A stretch of DNA of 49,309 nucleotides from Lysobacter sp. GX 14042 (GCF_021390425.1 NZ_JAJUWY010000012.1:1-49309); one strand, 5' to 3'; positions 1 through 8,487 are shown, numbered from the stretch's first letter. Numbers and translations are program-made. The notes: a model not told the origin generated them from the letters alone.

Positions 1-333
1 GACCAAGCTGCGCAGCTTGTCCAGGTCGACGACGTAGAAGATCCCGTGCAGGATCCGCAGGGCGACGAAGACCAGCGCCAGCAGGGCTGCCCGACCCGGA
101 TCGACCCCGGCCAGCTGTGCCATCAGCACCGATGCGGCGAAGGCCGGGAACGCCTCGAAGGCATTGAGCTGGGCGGCGTTGGCGCGGGCGGTACGCGGGT
201 TGTCCTGGCGTTGCAGCCAGCCCCGCGGGTCCTTGTTGTCGAAACGCTTGCCGCTGCCCTTGGCAATGACCGTCCAGACGTAGGGCAGGACTGCGGCAGC
301 CAGTACACACCAGTACGCGGTGGCGTAGTTCAT
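1..333 (-). CDS. MAPEG family membrane protein (3' end outside window)
   Basis: The frame runs 111 codons from the ATG at 333 to the window edge, so the C-terminus is missing. The start is supported by AAGGAG seven bases upstream. The product begins MNYATAYWCVLAAAVLPYVW and then has KRFDNKDPRGWLQRQDN, an AN-AAQLNAFEAFPAFAA helix and a third hydrophobic segment ending RILHGIFYVVDLDKLRSLV. The small multi-helix membrane layout and the N-A-x-E-x-F-P motif are typical of the MAPEG family (microsomal glutathione transferase-like, usually about 130 residues). Bacterial members are mostly of unknown substrate; some have glutathione transferase or peroxidase activity. The gene points the same way as the M28 peptidase upstream, with a hairpin-containing gap between. 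The family is clear, the specific role is not. Confidence 0.85.
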   Translation of the reverse strand, partial: MNYATAYWCVLAAAVLPYVWTVIAKGSGKRFDNKDPRGWLQRQDNPRTARANAAQLNAFEAFPAFAASVLMAQLAGVDPGRAALLALVFVALRILHGIFYVVDLDKLRSLV

Positions 334-433
334 CGATCAGCTCCTTACTGACGGGAAGGCCGAGCGTAGCCGAGCCCGGGTTCGCGCGACCGCGCGGGGC
401 TTCTTCCCGGCGCGCGACCGGACCCCGGAAATG

Positions 434-488
434 CCGGAGGCCGGACCCTTTGGGGCCCGGCCTCCGGTATGCCCCGGCGAAAGCCGGG
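434..488. terminator. Two adjacent GC hairpins between the M28 peptidase and MAPEG genes
   Basis: Positions 434-444 (CCGGAGGCCGG) and 457-467 (CCGGCCTCCGG) are a perfect 11-bp inverted repeat with a 12-base loop. Immediately next to it, 473-488 reads CCCGGC-GAAA-GCCGGG, a six-pair stem closed by a GAAA tetraloop. Both lie downstream of the minus-strand peptidase stop at 511. Neither is followed by a T-run, so an intrinsic terminator is not proven. They could be a Rho-assisted end or mRNA 3' stabiliser, or a dispersed palindromic repeat. Confidence 0.5.
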
Positions 489-510
489 AGTCGGTCTGGA
501 AAGTCCGCGA

Positions 511-2238
511 TCAGTCGGCGCGCGACTCCAACATGCGGTCACGGTTCGCGCGGAACGGGTTGCCTTCGCGCCAGTTCGGCCACTGGTCGCCGTCGGCCAG
601 CACTTCGCCGACCTGGTACAGTGCCTGCAGGTCCTCGATGACCCCGGTCATGTCCCAGGACGGATCGAAGGTATCGGCCGGCTGGTGGTAGCGCACGTCG
701 CGGTAGTCGCGCTGCGCCGCGGCACCCGCTTCCAGCCCACCCTCGCGCAGGTTGTCGCCGCCCTTGGCATACAGCGCGGGTACGCCGGCCTTGGCGAAGT
801 TGAAGTGGTCGGAGCGGAAGAAGAAACCGTCCTGCGGGGTCGCCTCGGCACTGACGGTGCGGTCCTGGCCGCGAAGCACTTCTTCCAGTACGTCCTCGAG
901 CTCGGAGTTGCCCAGGCCGACGACGGTCATGTCGCTGGACCGGCCGATGACCGGCATGGCGTCGAGGTTGATCACCGCCACGGTGTCCTCCAGCGCGACC
1001 GCCGGCTGGGCGACGTAGTACTTGGAGCCCAGCAGGCCCGATTCCTCCAGGGTGACGGCCAGGAACACCAGCGAGCGTTCGGGGCGCTGCCCGCGGGAGG
1101 CGAAGGCCTCGGCGATCTCCATGATCCCGGCGACGCCGGTCGCGTTGTCGATGGCGCCGTTGTAGATGTCGCCGTTGTCGTGGACGCCCAGGTGGTCCCA
1201 GTGGCCCATGTAGACGACCGCCTCATCGGCGCGGCTGGTGCCGGGAAGGCGGGCGATGACGTTGCGCGAACTGCCGCTGGTGCTGGTACTCGACAGGTCC
1301 AGGGACATGCTCGCGTCCAGCTCGATCGCCTTGAAGCCGGGCTGGTTGGCAGCCTGGTACAGCCCGTCGAGGTCATGGCCCAGCGTGCCCAGCACGTCGC
1401 GCGCGGCGTCCGCGCTCAGCCAGCCCTGCGCGGGGAGGCGCGGCTCGGGATCGTGATCGGCGGGCAGGTCGAACTGCGGGCCGGACCAGGAGTTCTTCAC
1501 CACGTCCCAGCCATAGGACGCACCGGCGGTGTCATGGATGATCAATGCCGCGGCGGCGCCCTGCCTGGCGGCTTCTTCGAACTTGTAGGTCCAGCGGCCG
1601 TAGTAGGTCATCCGCTGGCCTTCGAACAGCGCCTCGTCGTCGACGTGGAAACCGGGGTCGTTGACGAACATCACCACCGTCTTGCCCTTCACGTCGACGC
1701 CTTCGTAGTCGTTCCAGCCCAGCTCGGGGGCGTTCACGCCGTAGCCGACGAACACCAGCTGGCTGTCGTCGATCTCCACCCGCGCCTCGCCGGTGCGGGT
1801 GCCGATGACCATGTCCTGGCCGAAGGCCATCCGGCGTTCCTCGCCATCCACGTCCAGGGTCATCTCCACCGAGGCCTCGTCGGCGGTGGTCTCGACCATC
1901 GGCACGTCCTGGAACCAGCTGTCACCGTTGCCTGGCTCCAGGCCCATGCGCTCGAATTCGGCCGCCAGCCATTCGACGGTCTTCTCCTCGCCGACCCCGC
2001 CGGGGGCGCGTCCCTGGAAGTCGTCGGAGGCCAGTACCTGCACCCGGTGGGCGAAGTCGGCTTCGGTGATCGCCGGGGCGTAGTCGTGCGCGCCCGGCAT
2101 GGCGGTACCGGCCGCATCGGCGGTAGCGGCGCCAGGCGCGTCCGAGGCGGCGGGTGGCTCGGCTGCGCGGTCGCAGGCGGACAGGGCGAGGGCGGCGGCA
2201 AGCACCGGCACCGCCGACAGCAGGGTGATGCGGGACAT
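511..2238 (-). CDS. M28 family metallopeptidase lipoprotein with inserted PA domain
   Basis: The product has 575 residues and starts at the ATG with GGGGAG seven bases upstream. An N-terminal signal ending LALSAC puts the lipidated Cys at residue 22. An M28 dizinc aminopeptidase fold follows: zinc ligands in GHWDHLG (H346, D348), the DNATGVAG segment, a catalytic Glu pair in EESGLLGS (398-399), NLDAMP and RSDHFNFA (H478). A protease-associated domain sits between the N-terminal segment and the catalytic core (region of VFVGYGVNAPELGWNDYEG). It is expected to release N-terminal residues from peptides in the periplasm or at the outer membrane; substrate preference cannot be read from sequence. 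The long gap-free frame antisense to it is a high-GC shadow. Confidence 0.93.
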   Translation of the reverse strand: MSRITLLSAVPVLAAALALSACDRAAEPPAASDAPGAATADAAGTAMPGAHDYAPAITEADFAHRVQVLASDDFQGRAPGGVGEEKTVEWLAAEFERMGLEPGNGDSWFQDVPMVETTADEASVEMTLDVDGEERRMAFGQDMVIGTRTGEARVEIDDSQLVFVGYGVNAPELGWNDYEGVDVKGKTVVMFVNDPGFHVDDEALFEGQRMTYYGRWTYKFEEAARQGAAAALIIHDTAGASYGWDVVKNSWSGPQFDLPADHDPEPRLPAQGWLSADAARDVLGTLGHDLDGLYQAANQPGFKAIELDASMSLDLSSTSTSGSSRNVIARLPGTSRADEAVVYMGHWDHLGVHDNGDIYNGAIDNATGVAGIMEIAEAFASRGQRPERSLVFLAVTLEESGLLGSKYYVAQPAVALEDTVAVINLDAMPVIGRSSDMTVVGLGNSELEDVLEEVLRGQDRTVSAEATPQDGFFFRSDHFNFAKAGVPALYAKGGDNLREGGLEAGAAAQRDYRDVRYHQPADTFDPSWDMTGVIEDLQALYQVGEVLADGDQWPNWREGNPFRANRDRMLESRAD

Positions 2239-2314
2239 CGGAAGTCTCCCCAGAGGACAACCCCCGATGCTACCAGCGTCGTCGGTGCCCGCCCGGGCGG
2301 ACACCGGCGGCCGC

Positions 2315-3040
2315 TCAGTCCGTTCCGGGGGCGCGATCGCCGCTGTAGCGCTGCGCGGTGGCGCCGGTGACGGGGCCGATCGCCGCGGTCTCATGCACGT
2401 GGAGTTCCACCTCGTGCTCGAACACCAGCGCGCCGTCGACCCGGGCGCCGGGCCCGATGACCACGCGCGGCACGCGCCGCTTGCCGAACGAAAAGCCGGA
2501 TTTCGGCTTGTGGTAGCGCACCGTCCCGTGGACGTGCGAGCCGACCCCGACGGTCAGGTCGGCGTGGACCATCTCGATGTCGCCGGTGACCTCGGTGGCG
2601 ACCAGGCCGACCGCGCCGTTGACCGACTCCACGTCGCCGTCGACCCGGCTGCCGCGATCGATGAAGATGCCGCCGTTGACGGTTTCGACATCGCCTCCGA
2701 TCCGCGCGCGCTCGCCGGTGCGGATCCGGCCGTTGACGGTTTCCAGCGAGCCGGCCTGGACATCGTGCCCCAGCTCGATCCGGCCGTTGACCGTTTCCAT
2801 CGAGCCGGTGCGCGCGCCGTCGCCGGCCTCGATGCGGCCGTTCACGGTGGCGACATCGCCGGTGGCGGCGCCGGCGCCGATGCTGACGCGGCCGTTCACG
2901 GTGTCCAGTTCGCCGGCGGTCTGGTTGGCCTCGACCTCGATCGTGCCCATCACCTTGCTGACGTCCTGGGCGGAAACGGGAGCGGCGAGGAAGAGGGTGG
3001 CCGACAGTGCGGCGGTGAGCAGGTGGGGCCGGGTCTTCAT
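2315..3040 (-). CDS. Secreted VNGRI-repeat protein, predicted beta-helix
   Basis: The product has 241 residues with a signal peptide MKTRPHLLTAALSATLFLAA followed by a VSA|Q cleavage site near residue 24. Residues 45-172 are seven imperfect 18-19-residue repeats, most containing [D/E]-T-V-N-G-R-[I/V], with regular G and D turns. Such short periodic repeats usually fold as a right-handed beta-helix, as in bactofilin or DUF4097-like proteins. The C-terminus (KSGFSFGKRRVPRVVIGPGARVDG) continues the periodicity less regularly. There are no catalytic residues that I recognise; it could be a structural, adhesive or envelope-stress protein. It diverges from gpmI and lies upstream of the M28 lipoprotein on the same strand. 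The assignment is structural only. Confidence 0.75.
   Translation of the reverse strand: MKTRPHLLTAALSATLFLAAPVSAQDVSKVMGTIEVEANQTAGELDTVNGRVSIGAGAATGDVATVNGRIEAGDGARTGSMETVNGRIELGHDVQAGSLETVNGRIRTGERARIGGDVETVNGGIFIDRGSRVDGDVESVNGAVGLVATEVTGDIEMVHADLTVGVGSHVHGTVRYHKPKSGFSFGKRRVPRVVIGPGARVDGALVFEHEVELHVHETAAIGPVTGATAQRYSGDRAPGTD
2525..2908 (-). repeat. Intragenic repeat array encoding seven VNGRI units
   Basis: Seven consecutive 54-57 bp units in the secreted repeat-protein gene. The DNA core (CGGCCGTTGACGGTTTC on the plus strand, and variants) recurs nearly unchanged at the beginning of each unit. The DNA similarity suggests expansion by duplication within the gene, so unit number may vary between strains. 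Confidence 0.7.
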
Positions 3041-3070
3041 GGTCGGTACTCCGGTTGGATGCAGGCGGGG

Positions 3071-3091
3071 GCTCCCGGGAAAGGCGGGAGC
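3071..3091. promoter_or_regulatory. Inverted repeat in the divergent intergenic region before gpmI
   Basis: GCTCCCG (3071-3077) and CGGGAGC (3085-3091) are perfect seven-base arms separated by seven bases, between the repeat-protein gene (minus) and gpmI (plus). It could be an operator half-site pair or a transcript hairpin; nothing identifies a cognate regulator. Confidence 0.25.
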
Positions 3092-3125
3092 GTGGTGGCC
3101 GGCGCGGCGCGGACGGCCGCTCCGA

Positions 3126-3131
3126 TACAAT
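3126..3131 (+). promoter_or_regulatory. Candidate -10 element (TACAAT) for gpmI
   Basis: TACAAT, one base from the sigma-70 consensus, lies 20 bases before the gpmI ATG, giving a short leader of about 13-14 bases. No good TTGACA-like box is seen at the right spacing. Confidence 0.35.
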
Positions 3132-3151
3132 CCCCGGTGCCAGAATCACCG

Positions 3152-4726
3152 ATGAGCGCCGTGTCCGCCAACCCCAACGAAAGCCATAGTCCCGCCCTCC
3201 GCCCGGTCGTGCTGATGATCCTCGACGGGTGGGGCCACCGCGAGGATCCGGTCGACAACGCCTTGGCCCAGGCGCATACCCCCCACTGGGATGCCCTGCT
3301 GGCCGGTGCCCCGCACACGCTGATCCACACCGAAGGCCGCCATGTCGGCCTGCCGGACGGGCAGATGGGCAATTCCGAGGTCGGCCACATGAACCTGGGG
3401 GCCGGGCGCATCGTCCATCAGGACCTGACCCGGATCGACGCGGCGATCGGGGACGGCAGCTTCTTCGCCAACCCGGAGCTGCGTGCGGCCTGCGCCGCGG
3501 CGCGCGCGACCGGCGGCACGCTGCACCTGATGGGCCTGCTGTCGCCCGGCGGCGTGCACAGCCATGAGGACCACCTGCTGGCGATGGTGGAGATGGCGCG
3601 CCGCGAAGGCGTGCCGCGGGTCGCCGTCCACGCCTTCCTGGATGGCCGCGACATGCCGCCACGTTCGGCCGGCCCGAGCCTGCAGCGCCTGCAGCAGGCC
3701 TGCGTGGCCGCCGGCAATGCCCGCATCGCCACGGTCACCGGACGCTACTACGCGATGGACCGCGACCACCGCTGGGAGCGGGTGCGCAAGGCCTGGGACG
3801 TGATCGTGGAGGGCAGCGGGGTGCACGTCGCCGACACCGCCGCCGCCGCCCTGGAGGCGGCCTACGCGCGTGGCGAGAACGACGAGTTCGTCGAAGCGAC
3901 CGTGATCGGCGGTGGTGCGCCGGTGCGCGACGGCGACGCGGTCGTGTTCATGAATTTCCGCGCCGACCGTGCGCGCCAGCTCACCGCCGCCTTCACCGCC
4001 CCGGACTTCGACGGCTTCCAGGCACCCCGCCCGGCACTGTCGCACTTCGTCTGCCTGACCGAGTACGACGCGCGCCTTCCCGCGCCGGTGGCCTTCGGCC
4101 CGGACGACCTGCGCAACACCCTGGGCCAGGTGCTCGCCGACCGTGGTCTGCGCCAGCTGCGCATCGCCGAGACCGAGAAGTACGCCCACGTCACCTTCTT
4201 CTTCAGTGGCGGCCGCGAGGACGCGTATCCGGGCGAGACCCGGATCCTGGTGCCCAGCCCGAATGTCGCGACCTACGACCTGCAGCCGGAAATGAGCTGC
4301 CCGGAAGTCACCGCCAAGCTGGTGGCCGCGATCGACTCGGGCGGGTTCGACGTCTGTATCTGCAATATCGCCAACCCCGACATGGTCGGCCACAGCGGCA
4401 GCCTGGCGGCGGCGATCCAGGCCGTCGAGGCGGTCGACGTGGCGATCGGCGCGGTGGCCGATGCGGTGCGTCGCGCCGGCGGTGCGCTGCTGGTCACCGC
4501 CGACCACGGCAACGTGGAGTTGATGCGCGACCAGGCCACCGGCCAGCCGCACACCTCGCACACCGTGGGCCCGGTGCCGTTCGTCTACGCCGGGGTCCGT
4601 CCGGCGCGGCTGCGCGCGGGCGGATCCCTGCGCGACGTGGCCCCGACCATCCTCGACCTGCTCGGCGTGCAGCAGCCGGTGGAAATGACCGGGCACAGCC
4701 TGCTGGTGGACGGACCGGCCGCCTGA
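3152..4726 (+). CDS. gpmI: 2,3-bisphosphoglycerate-independent phosphoglycerate mutase
   Basis: The 524-residue cytoplasmic, Mn-dependent enzyme interconverts 3- and 2-phosphoglycerate in glycolysis and gluconeogenesis. The phosphorylated nucleophile is Ser75 in NSEVGHMNLGAGRI. Other family blocks follow in order: DGRDMPP, TGRYYAMDRDHRWER, MNFRADRARQL, EKYAHVTFFFSGG, NIANPDMVGHSG, VTADHGNVE and HTSHTVGPVPFV, covering both the alkaline-phosphatase-like and phosphotransferase domains at normal family length. The frame is open far upstream; the ATG at 3152 is chosen because the LMILDGWG domain start begins about 20 residues later. The stop overlaps the envC start by one base (TGATG), implying translational coupling. 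Confidence 0.97.
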   Translation: MSAVSANPNESHSPALRPVVLMILDGWGHREDPVDNALAQAHTPHWDALLAGAPHTLIHTEGRHVGLPDGQMGNSEVGHMNLGAGRIVHQDLTRIDAAIGDGSFFANPELRAACAAARATGGTLHLMGLLSPGGVHSHEDHLLAMVEMARREGVPRVAVHAFLDGRDMPPRSAGPSLQRLQQACVAAGNARIATVTGRYYAMDRDHRWERVRKAWDVIVEGSGVHVADTAAAALEAAYARGENDEFVEATVIGGGAPVRDGDAVVFMNFRADRARQLTAAFTAPDFDGFQAPRPALSHFVCLTEYDARLPAPVAFGPDDLRNTLGQVLADRGLRQLRIAETEKYAHVTFFFSGGREDAYPGETRILVPSPNVATYDLQPEMSCPEVTAKLVAAIDSGGFDVCICNIANPDMVGHSGSLAAAIQAVEAVDVAIGAVADAVRRAGGALLVTADHGNVELMRDQATGQPHTSHTVGPVPFVYAGVRPARLRAGGSLRDVAPTILDLLGVQQPVEMTGHSLLVDGPAA

Positions 4727-5958
4727 TGCACCGTGCCCGCGCGAGTGCCGCCTGCCTGCTGGCGCTGGTGCTCGCCGGGACCGCGGCTGCGCCGGCAGCC
4801 GCACAGGATGCGGCGGGCACGCGCGAACGCTTGCAGCAGGTCCGCAAGGAGCTCAAGTCGGTGGCCGCCGAACGGCGCGAGGTCGAGGGGCGCCGCAGCG
4901 CCGAGGCGCGCGAGCTGCGCACGGCCGATGAGCGGGTGGCCCGGGCCGCCCGGCAATTGCGTGAGGTCCAGGCCGGCATCGCCGAAGCCGAGGCCGGGCT
5001 GCAGCGCCTGCAATCCGAGCGGACGGCACTGGCGGACTCGCTGGCCGACCGGCGCGGGGAGCTCGCCGGGCTGTTGCGCGCTGCCCAGGCACAGGGCGGG
5101 GCAGCCCCTCTGAAGCTGTTGCTGGCCCAGGACCGGGTCGCCGATGCCAACCGCCTGCTGGCCTACCACGGCTACCTGCAGCGTGACCGGGTCGAGCGCA
5201 TCCGTGTCCTTGCCGGGGAGCTGGCCGAACTGGACCGGCTGGAGGCGGAGATCGCCCGGCGGCGGGACGCGCTGGAAGCCTCGCAAGCGGAACTGGATGC
5301 GCGGATCGTGGCGCTCGATGCCGAGCGCAGCGAACGCCAGGCGCTGGTCGCCGGGCTGGAGGCGCAGTTCAAGGACCGCCAGGCACGCGAGAAAGCCCTG
5401 GGGCGCGATGCCAAGGCACTGGAGGACCTGCTGGCGCGGTTGCGCGAGGCCGCGGCGAAGGCCGAGGCGGAGCGTCGCGCCGCCGCCGCCGCCGCCGCGC
5501 GGGAAGCCGAGCGCGCCGCCCGCGAAGCCGGGACGCCCGCGACCACTGCTCCGCGGCCCGCGCCGGCGGCCGGTCCCGAGGTCGGCGGCGCCGGCTGGCC
5601 GGTCGACGGCCGGCTGCTCGCCGGCTACGGCGCGACCATGCCCGACGGGCGCAAGAGCCAGGGCCTGCTGGTCGGCGCACCGGCGGGTTCCACGGTGCGC
5701 GCCGCCCGCGCCGGCATGGTGGTCTACGCCGAATGGATGAGCGGTTTCGGGCTGATCCTGATCATCGACCACGGCGACGGCAACATGAGCCTTTACGCGC
5801 ACAACGAAGCCCTGCTGCGCGAGGCCGGAGAACGCGTCTCGGCCGGCGATGCGGTCGCCACCGTCGGCAGCTCCGGCGGCCACGGCCAGCCCGCGCTGTA
5901 CTTCGAGCTGCGCCGCGGCGGCCAGCCGGTGGACCCGCGCGGCTGGCTGGGTCGCTGA
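4726..5958 (+). CDS. envC: Murein hydrolase activator EnvC
   Basis: The 410-residue periplasmic protein has a signal peptide ending APAAAQ, a long coiled coil (about residues 30-265, rich in RER/LEAEIARRR heptads), an Ala/Pro linker and a C-terminal LytM/M23 domain from about residue 289. The M23 metal-binding positions are absent: the usual HxGxD is KSQGLLV and the second motif reads ALYFELRRG. It should therefore not cut peptidoglycan itself but activate AmiA/AmiB-type amidases at the septum through FtsEX, as in E. coli. The gene overlaps gpmI by one base and precedes ctpA, the widely conserved gpmI-envC-ctpA order. Confidence 0.93.
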   Translation: MHRARASAACLLALVLAGTAAAPAAAQDAAGTRERLQQVRKELKSVAAERREVEGRRSAEARELRTADERVARAARQLREVQAGIAEAEAGLQRLQSERTALADSLADRRGELAGLLRAAQAQGGAAPLKLLLAQDRVADANRLLAYHGYLQRDRVERIRVLAGELAELDRLEAEIARRRDALEASQAELDARIVALDAERSERQALVAGLEAQFKDRQAREKALGRDAKALEDLLARLREAAAKAEAERRAAAAAAAREAERAAREAGTPATTAPRPAPAAGPEVGGAGWPVDGRLLAGYGATMPDGRKSQGLLVGAPAGSTVRAARAGMVVYAEWMSGFGLILIIDHGDGNMSLYAHNEALLREAGERVSAGDAVATVGSSGGHGQPALYFELRRGGQPVDPRGWLGR

Positions 5959-6047
5959 ACCCGGGCGGGCAGGGCGCTGTCCCCGCCGGGCCCCGGTCCG
6001 CATAATCAGGCCACCGCCGCCCCGCGGCGAGCCAGATCGAGGATCGC

Positions 6048-7373
6048 ATGCGTCGACCGCTCTTCCCGCTGTACGCCTTGGCGTTCGCCACCGCCGCCGC
6101 CATGCCACTGGCCGCGGCCCAGGAGCCGGCGTCGGTGCAGGACCCGGATCCGGCGCACGAACAGGTGCCGGCGGACGACCCCGGGCAGGCCGATGACTCC
6201 ACCGTGCCGGTGGATGAGATCCGCCGCTTCGTGGCCGTCTACAACGCGGTCAGGCAGGCCTACGTCGAGCCGGTCGACGACCGCGAGCTGATGCAATCGG
6301 CGGTGCGCGGGCTGCTGCTGGACCTGGACCCGCACAGTGCCTACCTCGCCGGCGATGCCGCCGACAGCTTCGACGAACAGACCCGGGGCAACTACGGCGG
6401 GCTCGGGGTGGAGATCCTGCGCCTGCCCGATGGCACCCTGCGGGTGATCGCGCCGTTCGACGACACCCCCGCGGCGCGTGCCGGGATACTGGCCGGCGAC
6501 CTGATCGTCGCTGTCGATGGCGTCCCGCTGACTCCGACCAGCACCGAGGAAGCCGCGCCGCTGCGGGGGGCGCCGGGCACCACGGTGGAGCTGACGGTGC
6601 TGCGCGAAGGCGAGGACGAGCCGCTCGAGCTCACCCTGGAGCGCGAGGTGATCCGGATCGCCAGCGTGCGCAGCCGGATGCTCGAGCCCGGGTACGGCTA
6701 TGTCCGCGTCAGCGCGTTCCAGACCGATACCGCGGCGGACTTCGAACGCCAGCTGCGCCGGTTGCAGGACGAGGCCGGCGGCAACCTGCGCGGGCTGGTG
6801 GTCGACGTCCGCAGCAATCCGGGTGGCCTGCTCACCTCGGCGGTGCAGATCGCCGATGCGCTGCTCGAGGACGGGGTGATCGTCACCACCCGTGGCCGCA
6901 GCCCGATCAGCGACGCCAGCTTCAGCGCGACCCCGGGCGACCAGCTCGACGGCGCCCCGGTGGTGGTCCTGGTGGACGCCGGCTCGGCCAGCGCCTCGGA
7001 GGTGCTGGCCGGCGCGCTGGCCGACAACGACCGGGCCACCGTGGTCGGCAGCCGCACCTTCGGCAAGGGGTCGGTACAGACCGTGCTGCCACTGGACAAC
7101 GGCGATTCGGTCAAGCTCACTACCGCCCGTTACTACACGCCCGCCGGGACCTCGATCCAGGCCACCGGCATCGTGCCCCAGGTGGTCCTGCACCACGGCG
7201 ATGCCGACGGGGACGCGCAGGAGCCCGGCTACCGGGTGACCAGCGAAGCGACGCTGCCGGGCCACCTGGCAGGACTGGAGGGAGAGGACGGCACGCCGGG
7301 CCAGGTGCTGCCCGGCGACGACTACATCGACCAGGCGCTGGCGGAACTCAAGGCGCGGGCCGGGGCTGGCTGA
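6048..7373 (+). CDS. ctpA: C-terminal processing peptidase, S41 family
   Basis: The 441-residue product has a signal peptide (MPLAAAQ cleavage region), a helical N-terminal part (VDEIRRFVAVYNAVRQAYVE), a PDZ domain (GLGVEILRLPDGTLRVIAPF...AGILAGDLIVAVDG) and the S41 protease core. The catalytic dyad is in GSASASE (probably Ser315) and FGKGSVQ (Lys340), 25 residues apart as in the family. Such Tsp/CtpA enzymes degrade or trim periplasmic and lipoprotein substrates from the C-terminus; in other bacteria they act on peptidoglycan hydrolases, which fits the envC neighbour. GAGG lies just before the ATG. The gap to envC is 89 bases and the end is three bases from the convergent DUF1820 gene. Confidence 0.95.
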   Translation: MRRPLFPLYALAFATAAAMPLAAAQEPASVQDPDPAHEQVPADDPGQADDSTVPVDEIRRFVAVYNAVRQAYVEPVDDRELMQSAVRGLLLDLDPHSAYLAGDAADSFDEQTRGNYGGLGVEILRLPDGTLRVIAPFDDTPAARAGILAGDLIVAVDGVPLTPTSTEEAAPLRGAPGTTVELTVLREGEDEPLELTLEREVIRIASVRSRMLEPGYGYVRVSAFQTDTAADFERQLRRLQDEAGGNLRGLVVDVRSNPGGLLTSAVQIADALLEDGVIVTTRGRSPISDASFSATPGDQLDGAPVVVLVDAGSASASEVLAGALADNDRATVVGSRTFGKGSVQTVLPLDNGDSVKLTTARYYTPAGTSIQATGIVPQVVLHHGDADGDAQEPGYRVTSEATLPGHLAGLEGEDGTPGQVLPGDDYIDQALAELKARAGAG

Positions 7374-7376
7374 CGC

Positions 7377-7694
7377 TCAGCGCGGCCTGGCCGGCAGCGG
7401 GAACGGGGTGACCACCTCGCCGCTGGCGGCGTCGCGGATCGCCGACTTGCCCTTCCGCTCGACCTCCTCGACACGCACGATGCTCTGCATCGGCAGGTGC
7501 AGTACCCGGGTGTTGCCGAACTCGTCGCGCAGGCGTTCCTCGGTAGGGTCGACCACCACGCCATCGTGGACGTCGAACACCAGGTCCGAGACCTCGGTGA
7601 AGCCCCACAGCGCGCCGGATACCACCTTGCGCGCGTACAGCTCGTAGACCTTGCCGGCGTTGAGGAAAGTAAGCTTGTAGAGCGTCTCGGCCAT
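7377..7694 (-). CDS. DUF1820 family protein
   Basis: The 105-residue soluble protein begins MAETLYKLTFLNAGKVYELY and contains LWGFTEVSDLVFD, VVDPTEERLRDEF and MQSIVRVEEVERKGK, a pattern I recognise as the small proteobacterial DUF1820 family of unknown function. It has no signal peptide or membrane segment. The start is the first Met of the domain; no Shine-Dalgarno is seen, but TACAAT lies seven bases before the ATG, suggesting a leaderless mRNA. It follows the rhomboid gene on the same strand by 34 bases and ends three bases from ctpA. Confidence 0.88.
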   Translation of the reverse strand: MAETLYKLTFLNAGKVYELYARKVVSGALWGFTEVSDLVFDVHDGVVVDPTEERLRDEFGNTRVLHLPMQSIVRVEEVERKGKSAIRDAASGEVVTPFPLPARPR

Positions 7695-7701
7695 GGCCGC
7701 G

Positions 7702-7707
7702 ATTGTA
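7702..7707 (-). promoter_or_regulatory. Candidate -10 element placing the DUF1820 start codon at +1
   Basis: On the minus strand TACAAT is followed by seven bases and the ATG of the DUF1820 gene, the spacing expected when the start codon's A is the transcription start. There is no recognisable -35 box and no Shine-Dalgarno. Confidence 0.4.
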
Positions 7708-7728
7708 GCGCGGCCGGCCCTGCGGTCC

Positions 7729-8421
7729 TCAGAACCCGCGCTGGCGCCGCAACCGCCGGGCGATCCCGGCCCGCGCCGCCAGCGCAAACGCCCCGCCGAA
7801 GGCGAAGCCGGCCAGGTGCGCCGACCAGGCCACCGCGCCGAAGGCAGGGCCGATGAAGGTGAACACCACCTGCAGCAGTGCCCAGATGCCGATCAGCAGC
7901 GGCGCCGGCACCCGCACGAATTGCAGGAACAGGCCCAGCGGGACCACGACTCCGAGCCGCGCGCCCGGGAACAGCGCCAGGTAGGCCCCCATCAGGGACG
8001 ACACCGCGCCACTGGCGCCGATGATCAGCCGGTCGGGGGTCGAGATCGCCAGTACCGCCGCGAGGTTGGCCACCGCGCCGCCCAGCCCGAACAGCAGCAG
8101 CAGGCGCCACGGGCCCATGCTGCGCTCGGCCGGCAGCCCGAAGATCAGCAGGAACACCAGGTTGCCCAGCAGGTGCGCCCAGTCGGCATGCAGGCCCAGC
8201 GCGGAGAGCAACCGCAGCAGCGAGCCATCGGTGAGCGATTGCCGCCAGGCGTCCGGGCTGGTCAGCCCGCCCGACAGCGCACCCCACTCCAGCAGCCACT
8301 GGCGCTGCTGCTGCTCGCTGGCCAGCAGCATCCAGGTGAAGCTCCCCCACAGCAGGGCGAACAGCAGCGGGGTCGCCCAGCGCGAGGGAGGCGGGCGGCG
8401 AGCAGGGAGGGTGACGAACAT
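7729..8421 (-). CDS. Rhomboid family intramembrane serine protease
   Basis: The 230-residue inner-membrane protein has about six transmembrane helices. The catalytic Ser137 lies in GASGAVSSLMGAY (G-x-S-G) and the paired His202 in AHLAGFAFGG; HADWAHLLGNLVFLLIFG carries the conserved W-x-H-x3-N loop. The length fits a minimal 6-TM bacterial rhomboid. Start choice is uncertain: ATG at 8421 has only a weak ribosome site, and an in-frame GTG ten codons upstream would add SHIPHPFLT. Substrate is not inferable. It diverges from fadL. Confidence 0.93.
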   Translation of the reverse strand: MFVTLPARRPPPSRWATPLLFALLWGSFTWMLLASEQQQRQWLLEWGALSGGLTSPDAWRQSLTDGSLLRLLSALGLHADWAHLLGNLVFLLIFGLPAERSMGPWRLLLLFGLGGAVANLAAVLAISTPDRLIIGASGAVSSLMGAYLALFPGARLGVVVPLGLFLQFVRVPAPLLIGIWALLQVVFTFIGPAFGAVAWSAHLAGFAFGGAFALAARAGIARRLRRQRGF

Positions 8422-8487
8422 GGTCAGGAAGGGGTGCGGAATGTGGCTCACGTGCCGCGGCGGGGCTGTAAAACCTCCGTTAATTGC

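Noticed and set aside
469-2370. Very long open frame antisense to the M28 peptidase, and similar long antisense frames over gpmI, putA, dnaG, ppc and others
   Set aside because: At this GC content stop codons are rare on both strands. The sense frames carry family motifs and ribosome sites; the antisense translations are low-complexity and show no domain.
4726-5958. EnvC as an active M23 endopeptidase
   Set aside because: The zinc-ligand positions of the LytM domain are replaced, so it should only activate amidases.
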